Below, piece after piece: positions 43,951-56,174 of a stretch of 64,000 nucleotides of DNA. Position 1 is the first letter of the stretch, and the number at the start of each line of letters is the position of its first letter. Position numbers and translations under genes: made by a program. Below the pieces are notes generated by a model. That model did no database searches. It was not told the DNA's origin and saw nothing but the letters and a program-made list of their open reading frames with translations. This stretch comes from Tubulanus polymorphus (taxonomy: Eukaryota; Nemertea; Palaeonemertea; Tubulaniformes; Tubulanidae): assembly GCF_964204645.1 (NCBI RefSeq), contig NC_134030.1:16559110-16623109 (forward strand), given 5' to 3'.

Positions 43951-44291
43951 TGATATAGAGGTCCTAACTCAGAAGTAAGAACTACGGTTAATAGTTGGAA
44001 AATGTAATTTTATTGTAGTACTCAAAGCGAGAGCTGAGTGTAAGTGACCACGAGTCAGAGAAAAGACAGAGAGCGACGTGTGTCTCTGGGTTTTATACCC
44101 ATGAGGACCACGTCATCAGGAGTGTTAAAACAATAGCCAGAAGGCTAGACATATTATCATTATTATCAGTACTGACCATATGACCAGCACACAGGACTTT
44201 GATTGATCAGGTCATGTGTCCTGAGCACTCGTTTTACGGAACAGTACTGCCTGTAAATAACATGTATTATTAACATACATTCTATATATCA
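43951..44291 (-). repeat. 3' LTR of the Gypsy element
   Basis: 341 bp, nearly identical to 62742-63081. On the minus strand it begins TGATATATAGAATG and ends CTCTATATCA. Confidence 0.93.
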
Positions 44292-44306
44292 GTTGCCCCC
44301 CCTTCA
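44292..44306 (-). promoter_or_regulatory. Polypurine tract
   Basis: Minus strand TGAAGGGGGGGCAAC directly before the 3' LTR, the plus-strand primer site of LTR retroelements. Confidence 0.8.
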
Positions 44307-46226
44307 GGTGACTCGACCCCGAGGCACTAGAAAAAAATTCTTAGTCTAAACGTTGACGTTTCATCATCTAAAATAAAATAACCCGATAACCTAAAAATAG
44401 TCAGAAATAAGCTAATCGCAACAAAATTTAGATAGTAGCAAGCACGACGAACGATTCCGAAAGTAAATGTTGAAAATCACTTGAGCCTGTGAGGAATCGA
44501 ACCCCACCGTTGTAAGATTTGACATCCCAACGGTTGCCAGATCCAGGGACATAGCCAAACAAGAATAACGGACTGCCGTGTGGCTTGCAAAACAAAACTA
44601 AACTTGTTCCAACGGCCTTATCTTCACAGGTAGTATAAACCCATTTATGTAAAGCTCTAAACTAATATAGTTGTTAAATAAACATGTTTCCATTTCGTTA
44701 TCCAAATGTAAATACATAAATTCATACGTTGGTCACCACTGAGAAATAGATATAAACGATAAGATATACATATAAACTGGTCACTTGCTCTCTCTCCAGA
44801 AGCAAACAATAACATGATAGGAGTAAACAATAAAAATGTCGTGCAGGATAATACACTAGTTATAAGTTTTTTTTTGTTGTTTTTTTTTTTCATACAATAA
44901 GTCTAATTACGCACTACTTGAAAGCATCACTTTATTTCAGTCTAGTTACTTAGTTGGTCATTTATTAATTTTTTTCTCTAATACAATGATTAGAATTTGG
45001 TGTTAAGGAAAAACCAAATATGTCCTGAGAATGATGCAACGGCCCACCCTCTTTTTCTGTGGAGGGGAGAGGCGTGAACCCCTCAATAAATAAATATAAC
45101 TCACGCAGGCCAATTTTCTGTGTCTGGAGCCGGCCTTCTCCAGTGGGAAAGTAAAGAAGTAAGTGCACAAAATACCGAAACGATAATATCCCAGCGAGAC
45201 ACGCAACCCCAGAACCTGGAAACGGACACGGATGGAAGGTTAGCCTTATGTCTAGCCGCGGTACTGTACTGGGCGTTGAGTGTCGTCATCACCAGCCTGA
45301 TATGAGTTTGAAACAGATCATCATCGTTGAAATACGGTTTGAACGGACCATCATCGTTGAAATACGGTTTGAACGGACCATCATTGTTGAAATACGGTTT
45401 GAACGGACCATCATTGTTGAAATACGGTAGGACGCCGGCCTCGCACCACCTTCATTGTGAGCATCATCATATTGACGGTTGATGCTTACGAACTTATTGC
45501 GTGTTCGTACAGTGTTGATTAATGGTGAGATTCGCGACATCCGGTCATCTCGATGCAGACCCTGTGTGGTATCGACTGTGGTTGACATCAGTAAGTCTCG
45601 TCGCCTCAGTCCACGTGGTAAATGACATCTTCAACATAAGGCTTACTACGTATCCGAGCCGCAACCAACCCGAAGTATGATGGCCGTCGCCAGGATAATA
45701 TATATGTATATATATATATATATACTGACATCATGGTAGATGCGGGCAGTCTATTTCAGACCGTCTAACGTGGTTTCATTTTAAGATGCCATTGTGCACT
45801 TTCTATATATGATCTACATATATGTCCCGTTTTGATATATGCCCCGTTCTGACGTACGTCCCAATAATAAACTGTTTCTTTTCTATTCTAGACTTCACTC
45901 GCACTAATAAAAAGCTTATTTTCCAATCTGAAGATCCTCATCCTGACTACCCATCATCATGATTTTTTTGCAATCAACAAACAACAACAACAACAAATTA
46001 TGATTTCTATTTCGATTTCATCTTTATTTTCGAGAAATGTTAACCTGGTTCGTCTAGACAATGTCTAATTAACAGCTCTTTTAATAACAAAGCTACTGAA
46101 ATATTACTACAAAAATATTTACTAGGCGACGATCATTCCGACAACTTGTACGATCATTTTACAAAAAAGAAAAATTAACATCTTTAAGCAGTTACCTTTC
46201 TACAAAATTATTTTATCGAATACTGA
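44307..46226. other. No gene; contains a 30-bp tandem repeat
   Basis: Between the polypurine tract and the last exon of the tyrosine-recombinase gene. 45310-45428 holds four tandem copies of a 30-bp unit containing GTTGAAATACGGTTTGAACG. 45706-45725 is a short TA run. A B-box-like GGTTCGATTCC near 44495 is discussed under rejected items. Where retroelement sequence stops is not visible. Confidence 0.5.
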
Positions 46227-49200
46227 TTAGCAGTGCAATTTAGGAATTTTCTGTTTACCAGATTTCAAGTTATGCGCACGCGTTCGTACTTGTTGAACAG
46301 GTCTATTCAATAACCTGCTGACTTCCTTAATCATATTTGAAGACGGCATCTTCTTTTCATTTATTTCGGCTCCAAGTTTGCTGAAAAATACATCATCTTC
46401 TTTGGAACTCCATGGACGCTTACGTTGTTTAGCTGAAAGATATTAATATTTATTTAACAATCGATATGTATCATTCATATTTTTTAATCTGTAAGATTTT
46501 ATAATAAAAAAGTTTATATGATTTTAATTTTACGCGATTCTTATCATCAAGTTTTGTTTTATCCAGATGAGGATTAAGGGAGCAACGGCTTGAACAATCA
46601 AAAATGAACGAGGAACACCAAAAATAAATTACCTATAATGGTTCCCCAAAGAACCCTTTGTATGAAATGGTTCTTTAAAGAACCCTACAAAAAAGATTCT
46701 TTGAAGAACCTTTAGGGGTTCTCCCTGGGAGACAAGCCCAATGACCACTAAGGTTCTACGGTAGAACCCTTTGTTCTAAGAGTGCAGGATCGAGAGATTC
46801 GAACAATCACGAATTGAATGGTAGATTCACCTGTACCTGAGACACGGGTCTCATTGTTCATTGGCAGTTGACTGGTACTAGGAGACGGTTCTGCGTTGAC
46901 GTTTTCTAAATTACGAGAAATAAGTGTAGTACGTGTAGAGTCAATTGTAGACACGTTATCATTTTCGTCCGTTACTGGCACCTCATCCGAACCGCTTTTC
47001 CATACATCATCATAATCATAGGGCTCCGGAATATCTTGGGAATAAAAAGTTACACAAATGAGATGGGATGCAAAAATGGAAGCCAAGCCTAGAATAAAAC
47101 AGAAAAATGTAGATTGGAAGATAAATAATGGACGAAGGGGACTCACCATCAGCAGATATACCATCTAATTTCTTCCCTTTGAATTTGTTCACTGACCCAT
47201 TATCAATTGCTACCAATAGTTTAGCAACTTTCGACTTCTCTAGAATCGATGTCTGCAGGCGATAATGGTCGGCATGAATTTTCAAGTCATGGCCCATGTG
47301 ATCACACACCATTTTCATTTCATTTTCACTAAGATCAAGAAGCTGAAATTCAACACATAAAGTTATTAACTTAAAAGAAAACTGGATTCTATACTTTTAC
47401 ATTATCATAATGTAAAAGTATAGAAGCTAGTTTTGTTTATACGCGTTAAATCTACAGTGAGCCCCATTACAACGGACTTCAGTGGAACATGGATGTGTTC
47501 GTTAAATTCGATGGTTCGTTAGAACCAGTAATAAACGATTACAACTCATCAATTTGGGTCAAAATTCTTTATTGTTGACCAACCAATCGATACACGTGCA
47601 TCTAATGTCGTTAGTAAGAGATTGCACTGTAGTGCGGTTAACCTGAATCCATTTGATCCTTAGGATTTTTTTTTAAATTGGTCTATATTTGAGTTTAGAG
47701 CTGTGTTATTGAATGAACCATAAGTCTTCTCGAGTTGGCCCATTATTCAAGCTTTTGAGTTAATCCGTGCTTAACAGTACCATAAGAATGTCTAGGAATA
47801 TCCATGACTCGGTATTAATTGCTATCGATACATACGTCACAATAAAAAGTTGATTTTCCCATCAGTTCTACTACTTAAAAAGAATACAGCAAACTATGTT
47901 TCTCTTGAAAGTCATGTGATATATCAAGTTCATATTCAATTTTTTCTACCTGTGAAGTTGTAGCTAGATAACTCCTAACGAATGTACAACGGATGGATTC
48001 AGGTTTCTGTAATCCTGGACATTTTCTAGTCATTGATCTCATTGCCTCACATCCGTCCAGAGGAGTTGGTCCATATTTCCTGTCAATGTAAAATTCATCA
48101 ACATCATAAACATCATATGACTCCAATTAGGGGTTTAGTTAGCCAATGCCTACTTATGAAATTGATGTTATCTGAAATACTTGAAAACCTTGAGAATTTC
48201 AATATTCAACATATACAGATACCAATACCATTAAACTCACAACAACAGACGGGCGGATGAAAAGTGAACAGAACAGCTCGTTGCCTCAAGTGGGCTAAAA
48301 GGAAACCATTAAATTAGTAGAAGGATGACTCGGTTATTACGTACCTAGCAAAAACGTAGATGCTACTTTTGTTCGGTCGATTCGAGACGAGGTAGTTGAC
48401 AGCTGCGACCATTTCGGGTGATAATAAGATAAACACTCTCCTGATTCCCCTAGTGCTTTTTCCTCTGATCTCTAAAACTTTCATTCTAGAAAAAAATATT
48501 GTTCTGGATTATTAACGATAACTGTCTGATTTAAATGTCAATTTCTAATATACCGTACCTTTCTACCATTAACTTCTCGCAAAATGACAATGAATCCACT
48601 ATCTCCGAATCTTCTGAATTGTCAGTTGCTTTTATTCGTTCGTAATCAGAAACTTTCAACTCTTGAACTTCAGCTGGACGACGACGGTTGAAAATTAAGA
48701 TCCTCACCATAGTTACCTGTGCCGTATATTGCCACTGACTGGCATTTGGTTTATGAACTTTCAACAACTCTTTCAATTCACGTTGGAGGAATTCTCTCAA
48801 ACAAACAAGATCCTTCGTAAGAGGCAACGATTTTGGCTTATTGATTTTCCGCAAACGTTGTCTACGTAGAGCCACGCTTGCTACTTTACTGGTCCAGTGG
48901 CAATCGAATAAGTACTTGAAGTCTTTTGCACTTTTCCTCTCTTCCTGCTTACGTTCATCATCCATGTTTTTTGCTTCGATGACCAAGGAAATCTTGACAA
49001 GAATTAGGTGTTTGATGTAATGTCCTAATGTGATTGCAAGTTGCGGAGAATCTACTTGAACACTAAGATCCTTGACACTATCAACAACCATGGTAAAGTT
49101 TTCGCCACGTAAGAACTCATTTAGAGTAAGTTCACGAGGGGCAATCTTTAAATTTAGATGTCGCAGTAGTCTTCCGAGTGATCTAACTTTCGTTCTTGCG

Positions 49201-52200
49201 TTATCGAGATCTTTCATTCGCCTCTCACCTTTTGTACCTAATCTATCAAGCAGGGAAAGCGCAAAAGCTCTTATCAACTCATCGGCTTTACATACTCGTG
49301 GGAGGCCTGGGTTCGCAACTGTATCTTTCATTCCATCGAAAAACTCAGCCAGTCTTATATCAGTAGAATCCTCATCTGTCCTGATGATTGGTAATAGTAG
49401 TGATTGTCCATTCCGAACACAATTAGTACTTTTCGCTTTTTTGGGTTTGTGTCTGCACGTATTTACATGCTGATATAAGCTATCCTTAACATACATCGCA
49501 TAACAAAATTCACAGGGTAGATAATCTGCAGCAACATAATTACGACTAATAGGACGTCGGGCGACCACCAGCTCACCTTCACCAGACTGTATTACCTAAA
49601 ACGCGAAATAACATGTGATTCTGACTTCGATTTTGACATATATATTCAAGCTAGATTTACAGACTATTCCGTTTGGATACAAATTGTAATTCCATTGTGG
49701 TGCTTTCATGAATATTTAGTGTGATAGCAGTTCTATCTAATTCAACATAGAATTTATGAATTCATCGAAGAAATGACGAACCTGCATATTGTGACGGAAA
49801 TTGCCTTCATTTCTGAGAAGTTGTAGACATGTGTTCTTTTCGGTGGAGGGAGGCAACAGTAAGATTAACTGTACTCTAGGATTGTCATAATGGATATTTC
49901 TGTAGTGCTCTGATATTTTGCACTTAAACCTTCCATCACATAAAAGGCAGTAGTCAGCCTTTGAATAATTCCTGCCACCATCTGATCTTGGCTCATAATA
50001 CGGAATTGTCACTAGATAAGAAAATAGTAAATTGAGTTGATAACCTTGATTAGACACAAACTGAAACCAAATCAATTGGACTACTGCCTACCTTTTGATG
50101 TCTGTAGTTTGAGTTTTCTGAAGAAAGTGTTGCTTGCTATTGGTCGCTCATCATCATCATCACTCGATAAATTATTCTGCCCAGTAGATGTATTAACCTC
50201 TTCATAGCTGCCTTCTGTATCATCATTGCCCTCAAAATCAAGATCGGTCTCATCGCTGTCGGAGTTAACTTGACCTCGCTCATCTGGATTATAATCAGAA
50301 TCATTGTCTTGCCACGCAATTATATCGCTCTCTTTATCACTATCGTATATTTCTTCACCGACCTCAAAACAGCTCCCTTCATGATCAGCAACGTCCATTC
50401 CACTCCCTCTATCTTCACCGAATTCGACATAATGCCCTTCATCTATACTGACTTCTACTCTACTCTCTCCGTTTTCACTGACTATGAGACCACTCTCTCC
50501 ATCTTTCCCGACCTCTACTCCACTCTGTTCACCTTCAGCAACCGCTACGCTTTTTTTATCTTCACCGACTTTGTCATAACTCCCTCCACTTGTACTCACT
50601 TCTACACCATAGACTTCTACATTCACTACTACATCACCCCCTCTATCTCCACTAACCTCGAAACCATTTCGTCCCACCTCGGCAATGTCCATTCCACTCC
50701 CTCTATCTCTACTAACCTCGAAACCATTATTTCCCTCTTCAGCAACCTCTGCTTCGACCCCTCTATGTCCACTAACCTCGACACCACTCTGTCTCTCTTC
50801 GGCAACCTCCATTTCACTTCTTCTATCTTCACTTACCTCGAAACCATTCTTTCCCTCTTCAGCAACCTCTGCTTCGACCCCTTTATCTCCACTAACCTCG
50901 ACACCATTCTGTCCCTCTTTGGCAACCTCCATTACACTCCTATCTCCACTAACCACGACACCATTTTGTCCCACTTCGGCAACCTCCATTCCACTCCCTC
51001 TATTTCCACTATCCTCGGCACCACTCTGTCCAACGCCAGCAACCTCCATTCCACTATCTCCAGCTACCATCACATCCTTCTTTCCAATCTGCGATAAAAT
51101 TTTGAAATTTGGTACTTAATAACCGAGATATGCCAAATCATTCGGATTGACATGATGGATCATAACCTAACGATAAGAAGAAATTTACACACCCAATCAG
51201 AAACGTCTCTTCCTTCAAGATAGACGTCTTCACGCTTGAACCTAAATATCACATTGAACAATAGTCAACTTTTTTATGACATGTCTAAAATTATTAGTTC
51301 AAACTGTTTATTAACAGAAGTAAAGGGGCAATAGATGTGTTGTTAGAGATTTGATAATCATATACACCTCATACCAAATCATTACTCTTAGATGTTTGAT
51401 AAAGCAATCAGTGAAATATATATATACATATATATATATATATATGGCTGTGGAGCAGCTATATTGACATGGTGACGAATCCGAAAACTTGAAGATAAAT
51501 AGTACTTTGAAGGGTACCTTGATTTTATTAAGATACGAGATTTAGTACAGAAATTCTCATGGTTTTCAAGTATTTCAGATTACATTCATTTCATAAGTAT
51601 ACATGGACTGATTTAGTACTTGTGTACAATTTCTTCATGAGCTCACCCTCTGAATGAAATCTAGTCTAACCTCCAAGTACTATCTATCTTTCAAGTTTCG
51701 CCGTATATATTTATAGATAATGTTGGAGGTTTGACGAAGCGGGCTGTGACACACACCTATATATATATAGAGTGCAATATGACTGTTTTAAGACAATATA
51801 TATACCAAATCATTACTGTGGGAAGTTTGATAAAGCGGGCTGTGATACATGTGGAGAGAGTGCAATATGACTGGTTAAGACAATATATATACCAAATCAT
51901 TACTGTGGGAAGTTTGATAAAGCGGGCTGTGATACATGTGGAGTGAGTGCAATATGACCGGTTTAAGACAATATATATACCAAATCATTACTGTGGGAAG
52001 TTTGATAAAGCGGGCTGTGATACATGTGGAGTGAGTGCAATATGACCGGTTTAAGACAATATATATACCAAATTATTACTGTGGGAAGTTTGATAAAGCG
52101 GGTTGTAATACATGTGGAGAGAGTGCAATATGACTGTCTTAAGACAATATATATACCAAATCATTACTGTGGGAAGTTTGATAAAGCGGGCTGTGATACA

Positions 52201-53883
52201 TGTGGAGTGAGTGCAATATGACTGGTTTAAGACAATATATATATACATACCAAATTATTACTGTGGGAAGTTTGATAAAGCGGGCTGTGATACATGTGGA
52301 GTGAGTGCAATATGACTGGTTAAGACAATATATATACCAAATCATTACTGTGGGAAGTTTGATAAAGCGGGCTGTGATACATGTGGAGTGAGTGCAATAT
52401 GACTGGTTTAAGACAATATATATATACATACCAAATTATTACTGTGGGAAGTTTGATAAAGCGGGTTGTAATACATGTGGAGAGAGTGCAATATGACTGT
52501 CTTAAGACAATATATATACCAAATCATTACTGTGGGAAGTTTGATAAAGCGGGCTGTGATACATGTGGAGTGAGTGCAATATGACTGGTTTAAGACAATA
52601 TATATATACATACCAAATTATTACTGTGGGAAGTTTGATAAAGCGGGCTGTGATACATGTGGAGTGAGTGCAATATGACTGGTTAAGACAATATATATAT
52701 ACATACCAAATTATTACTGTGGGAAGTTTGATAAAGCGGGTTGTAATACATGTGGAGAGAGTGCAATATGACTGTCTTAAGACAATATATATATATACCA
52801 AATTATTACTGTGGGAAGTTTGATAAAGCGGGCTGTGATACATGTGGAGTGAGTGCAATATGACTGGTTTAAGACAATATATATATATACCAAATCATTA
52901 CTGTGGGAAGCCTGATGAAGCGGGCTGTGATACATGTGGAGAGAGTGCAATATGACTGTTTTAAGACAATATATATATATATACCAAATCATTACTGTGG
53001 TAAGCCTGATGAAGCGGGCTGTGATACATGTGGAGAGAGTGCAATATGACTGGTTTAAGACAATATATATATACCAAATTATTACTGTGGGAAGTTTGAT
53101 TAAGCGGGCTGTGATACATGTGGAGTGAGTGCAATATGACTGGTTAAGACAATATATATATATATATATATATATATACCAAATTATTACTGTGGGAAGT
53201 TTGATGAAGTGGGCAGTTACATATATGTATGCATCCAAATATATGGGATCTTTGAAAAAGCAGGCTAAGGTGGGCTTAGGTCAAGATGCAGACTAATTTT
53301 GATTGCCAAGCTATTCAGTAGCAATGCCGGTGAGCTTTCTCACGTAGTAGGATAACCTAATCCCACCTCCAGAGAGTGTGAGTTTATTGTTTTTAGACGA
53401 TACAGCATGCACAAAATTTAAAAATCAACGTTACCCTATTCAGATGCCACAAACAATAACATTTCCAATGGCTGCAGTAATATACGAAACCAGGCTGATG
53501 AAACACGTACAGGTCATGAAAATTGGTAACAAAAACTTGACGTAAATAATCAACTTCAATCTGTCTTACCACTCAACTGTATCATTTTTTGTTAATATTT
53601 CCGCAAACATCTGATCTTCGTTTACACTCAAAATCTTCCCCAATGGATATTCCCCCTTCCATACGTTAATACCAGTTGGCGGCAATATCCATTGGATAAA
53701 GTTACGCTTGGTTCTCTGAAAAATATCAATAGTGTCGAAAACGTACTTCATCTTGTATAAACAATAATTGACACCTGTGATCAACTTACCTTCTTCATAA
53801 TTCCATCATCAAAAAAGATGTGACGGCCTTTTAGGGCACAGGGGTACCAAAATCCCGAATATAGTCCGTATCCATATTCCATT
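46227..53883 (-). CDS. Multi-exon zinc-finger/tyrosine-recombinase-like protein
   Basis: Exons by phase-consistent GT-AG junctions: 51088-50092, 50011-49782, 49595-48559, 48485-48345, 48079-47950, 47342-47147, 47034-46837, 46432-46227 (stop), together 1045 codons including the stop, with no break. Two more likely exons lie upstream (53883-53790, starting MEYGYGLYSGFWYPCALKGR, and 53715-53570), but their phase does not join exon 51088, so an exon is missing or the start differs. Features: an acidic Val/Glu/Gly repeat; C2H2-type finger YCLLCDGRFKCKISEHYRNI; second finger PCEFCYAMYVKDSLYQHVNT; recombinase-like core with Arg in LIFNRRRPAEVQEL, Lys in EIRGKSTRG, CTFVRSYLATT, and His/Tyr in HMGHDLKIHADHYRLQ; C-terminal RPWSSKEDDVFF helix domain. 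The core resembles Crypton-type recombinases and a repeated uncharacterised metazoan family. Host gene or transposon gene is open. Confidence 0.8.
46620..46790. repeat. Inverted-repeat-rich segment in an intron
   Basis: Dense GGTTCTTTGAAGAACC-like palindromes between the last two exons of the recombinase gene; possibly a MITE copy. No terminal duplication seen. Confidence 0.4.
51730..53215. repeat. 88-bp minisatellite, about 17 units, in an intron
   Basis: Units of 87-94 bases containing TACTGTGGGAAGTTTGATAA, AGCGGGCTGTGATACATGTG and a variable TA run. Variant units (GGTTGTAATACATGTGGAGA) recur at about 52094, 52456 and 52730, suggesting higher-order blocks of four and three units. It is open in several frames only because the unit lacks stops there; not coding. 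Confidence 0.95.
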
Positions 53884-54574
53884 CTAAATAAATATCAAAT
53901 TGGTCAAGTCACGCGCTCATGTACAGTTAAACTGATTCTAAATAAAAATGCTAAAAATCAGAAGTCAATCAACAAGATTTAAGGTTAGGCCTATTCGCTA
54001 AAAGAAATCATTAATATATAATTCATAATTAAAGCAAGGTTGAGAAGCAAACTCCCAATCATAGTAGCAACGAAAATGCTGCTTAAAGAATCAGGGTTCA
54101 CGCTAAACATTTGGAAACAATTTATTTTTATTGATATTTGAATTGATTTATCATCGAGCGATTTGTAGCTTAATCTATGTTAATTTCCTGTTAGATTAGA
54201 CGGTATAAATAACTGCATTCGGCTATTATCAAGCAAGGATGTACAGATAAATACATACTAACCCGTAAATTGGTATATTTAGTACGGCAAAATCAGTAGT
54301 GGAAAAACACGTGTCCCGTTCTCGTTGACGCGCCTGACTACACTCGATGACTGTTACCCACATCGACTACAAGGGCGCGCCACTGTGCAATTCTATATAT
54401 GTAATTTACGTTTCAGACGCGTAAACGCTGTAGAGCCACCAAAGGACACTACATGACTTCAAGAACAAGAATAGCCATTTTATACAAACGGGCTGTTTTA
54501 AACATCCCGTAACCAAATGGCATCCCGCAATATGGGTCTGAAACAGAAATCCGTCCCGCATCTTACCTCGTTTC

Positions 54575-54695
<121 letters not shown>

Positions 54696-54974
54696 GAAAC
54701 TTGCAGCAACTCAACCTCTTAACGTACCCATAAGAATCAATGTTACTATAATTGTGTATGCAAAATTACCAAAATAATTATTAGTGATAATATTATTATC
54801 TATAAGTTATATACTTAGCGTGGAGTATTAAGCACAAACTAAAAAAAACCTAGAGGTAGCATTGTAGACATGGGCCGTCGCTGAAATCATTCGTTCTTTT
54901 ATGAAACGAAAGATATTAAGAGACCCTAAAATATAACATATAAATGCAATTTCTAGTATCACCGATTTTTGTTT

Positions 54975-56174
54975 TCAAACAGCACGTGATATGGGTACTG
55001 GTATCATCCTACCATCTGGGCACGCCAGGTATAGGTAGGTGTCAAAATTCGCGTTGATAATTTTCGAGACTCTAAAATTTTGGATCCACGAAATTCTCGC
55101 GGACCTATTTAGTTTTATCGCACGAAGTGTATTTGATCTGGCGGTCAACAGGTGGTGTTCATGCCATTCGGTAATCAGATAAGGAAACCAATTCGACTTG
55201 ACCATGATTAAAATTCTTTTGGGGACCTCATTGATAAAGTAGGCGTGAGGGCAATCTGGCAACTCACGTATTACTATATTAATGCAGTCGTCCAGTGATG
55301 ATAAATTTAAAACTAATGAACAACCCCTGCGTTGATTCCGTAGCAAGGATCTCATACTACTTAATGTGGATATAGCACATCGGATAAGAATGAACCCAAT
55401 TAAAACCAGGAGGATTAAGTGCGTATTTGATTGTACCTGTTCAGAGAATTCGTTGAAAAATAAAAGTGGATTGACCGGATCGGACGAGTTCACTGACGGA
55501 AGGCCAGCTCGTGATGGCGGTAAGAAATTAAATGATTCGTTTATGCTTATTCGGAAACCATGTGCAGTGGGCAAGGCGCTGGTAGCCACTGGAGTAAAAA
55601 GTGCAGTTCCTGCCCTTCTTGTCCAAAGCAAGTAACCGACACCAATGGTAGAAAGAATACTTAGGGAAAGTGACAGATAGCTAAGAAATTGGGATTGAGA
55701 GACACCAGGGATAAAGAAATCGGAGTTCGAGCTCAGCAGTGGGGCAGCCAGTGCATCCGCCTGGGTGGCGAAGAGTTCCACTTTCTTGTGCCCTCTTTCG
55801 GCAATCTTTTTGAAATCTGTCTGAAAGCCCCGGTCTGCGTGCGCTACGTTCTCCCATTTATCCCTGATGAGTTTGATTTCGGGGAGGACAACCTGGTGAA
55901 TTTTCGAGGAGTGCGTAGCAGGGTCCAAAAGTTTCCTCTTCCAGTCGAGGGTCATATGATTAAAGAACGATAATATTACTGGAAGATTAATTGGGTGCGA
56001 GTATATCGGTGTAGTGGTGGAATTATGGCAACTACTTATTTTGGCGGGAATTTTGAATGTGGCCGATGTGATTCCGCAACCGCACGGTAACCGTATCAGA
56101 CACATAGTGCAAGAAAGGATGGCTTGTGCAGGTTTACCAGGGCAGGCCATTGACCAAGAGGCCCTCTCGTCCAC
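54975..56174 (-). CDS. Env-like membrane protein of the Gypsy element
   Basis: A 399-codon open frame after pol in the same orientation. The first 40 or so residues probably read across a deletion junction. Then a helical region (about 85-150, KKIAERGHKKVELFATQADA), a hydrophobic segment FLSYLSLSLSILSTIGVGYL (about 167-186), a polar middle, a second membrane segment LILLVLIGFILIRCAIS (about 252-268) and a cytoplasmic-like basic tail. Third ORFs with membrane segments in this position are called env-like in Gypsy elements. No fusion peptide or furin site is evident, so envelope function is inferred from position only. Confidence 0.5.
   Translation of the reverse strand: MDERASWSMACPGKPAQAILSCTMCLIRLPCGCGITSATFKIPAKISSCHNSTTTPIYSHPINLPVILSFFNHMTLDWKRKLLDPATHSSKIHQVVLPEIKLIRDKWENVAHADRGFQTDFKKIAERGHKKVELFATQADALAAPLLSSNSDFFIPGVSQSQFLSYLSLSLSILSTIGVGYLLWTRRAGTALFTPVATSALPTAHGFRISINESFNFLPPSRAGLPSVNSSDPVNPLLFFNEFSEQVQSNTHLILLVLIGFILIRCAISTLSSMRSLLRNQRRGCSLVLNLSSLDDCINIVIRELPDCPHAYFINEVPKRILIMVKSNWFPYLITEWHEHHLLTARSNTLRAIKLNRSARISWIQNFRVSKIINANFDTYLYLACPDGRMIPVPISRAV

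Noticed and set aside
44480-44545. tRNA-like sequence with B-box GGTTCGATTCC on the minus strand
   Set aside because: A T-arm can be folded, but no matching 5' acceptor strand or proper D and anticodon arms are present.
50270-51119. Long plus-strand open frames opposite the acidic repeat exon
   Set aside because: They are antisense shadows of the repetitive minus-strand exon, whose splice phases fit the rest of the gene.
51730-53215. CRISPR-like regularly spaced repeats
   Set aside because: Units are contiguous, with no unique spacers and variable TA runs; this is a minisatellite in an animal intron.
52051-53238. Open frames on both strands across the satellite
   Set aside because: They arise because the 88-bp unit lacks stops in some phases; no start context or conservation.
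55366-55973. Plus-strand open frames at 55366-55635 and 55689-55973
   Set aside because: They are opposite the env-like frame of the minus-strand retroelement and show no independent features.
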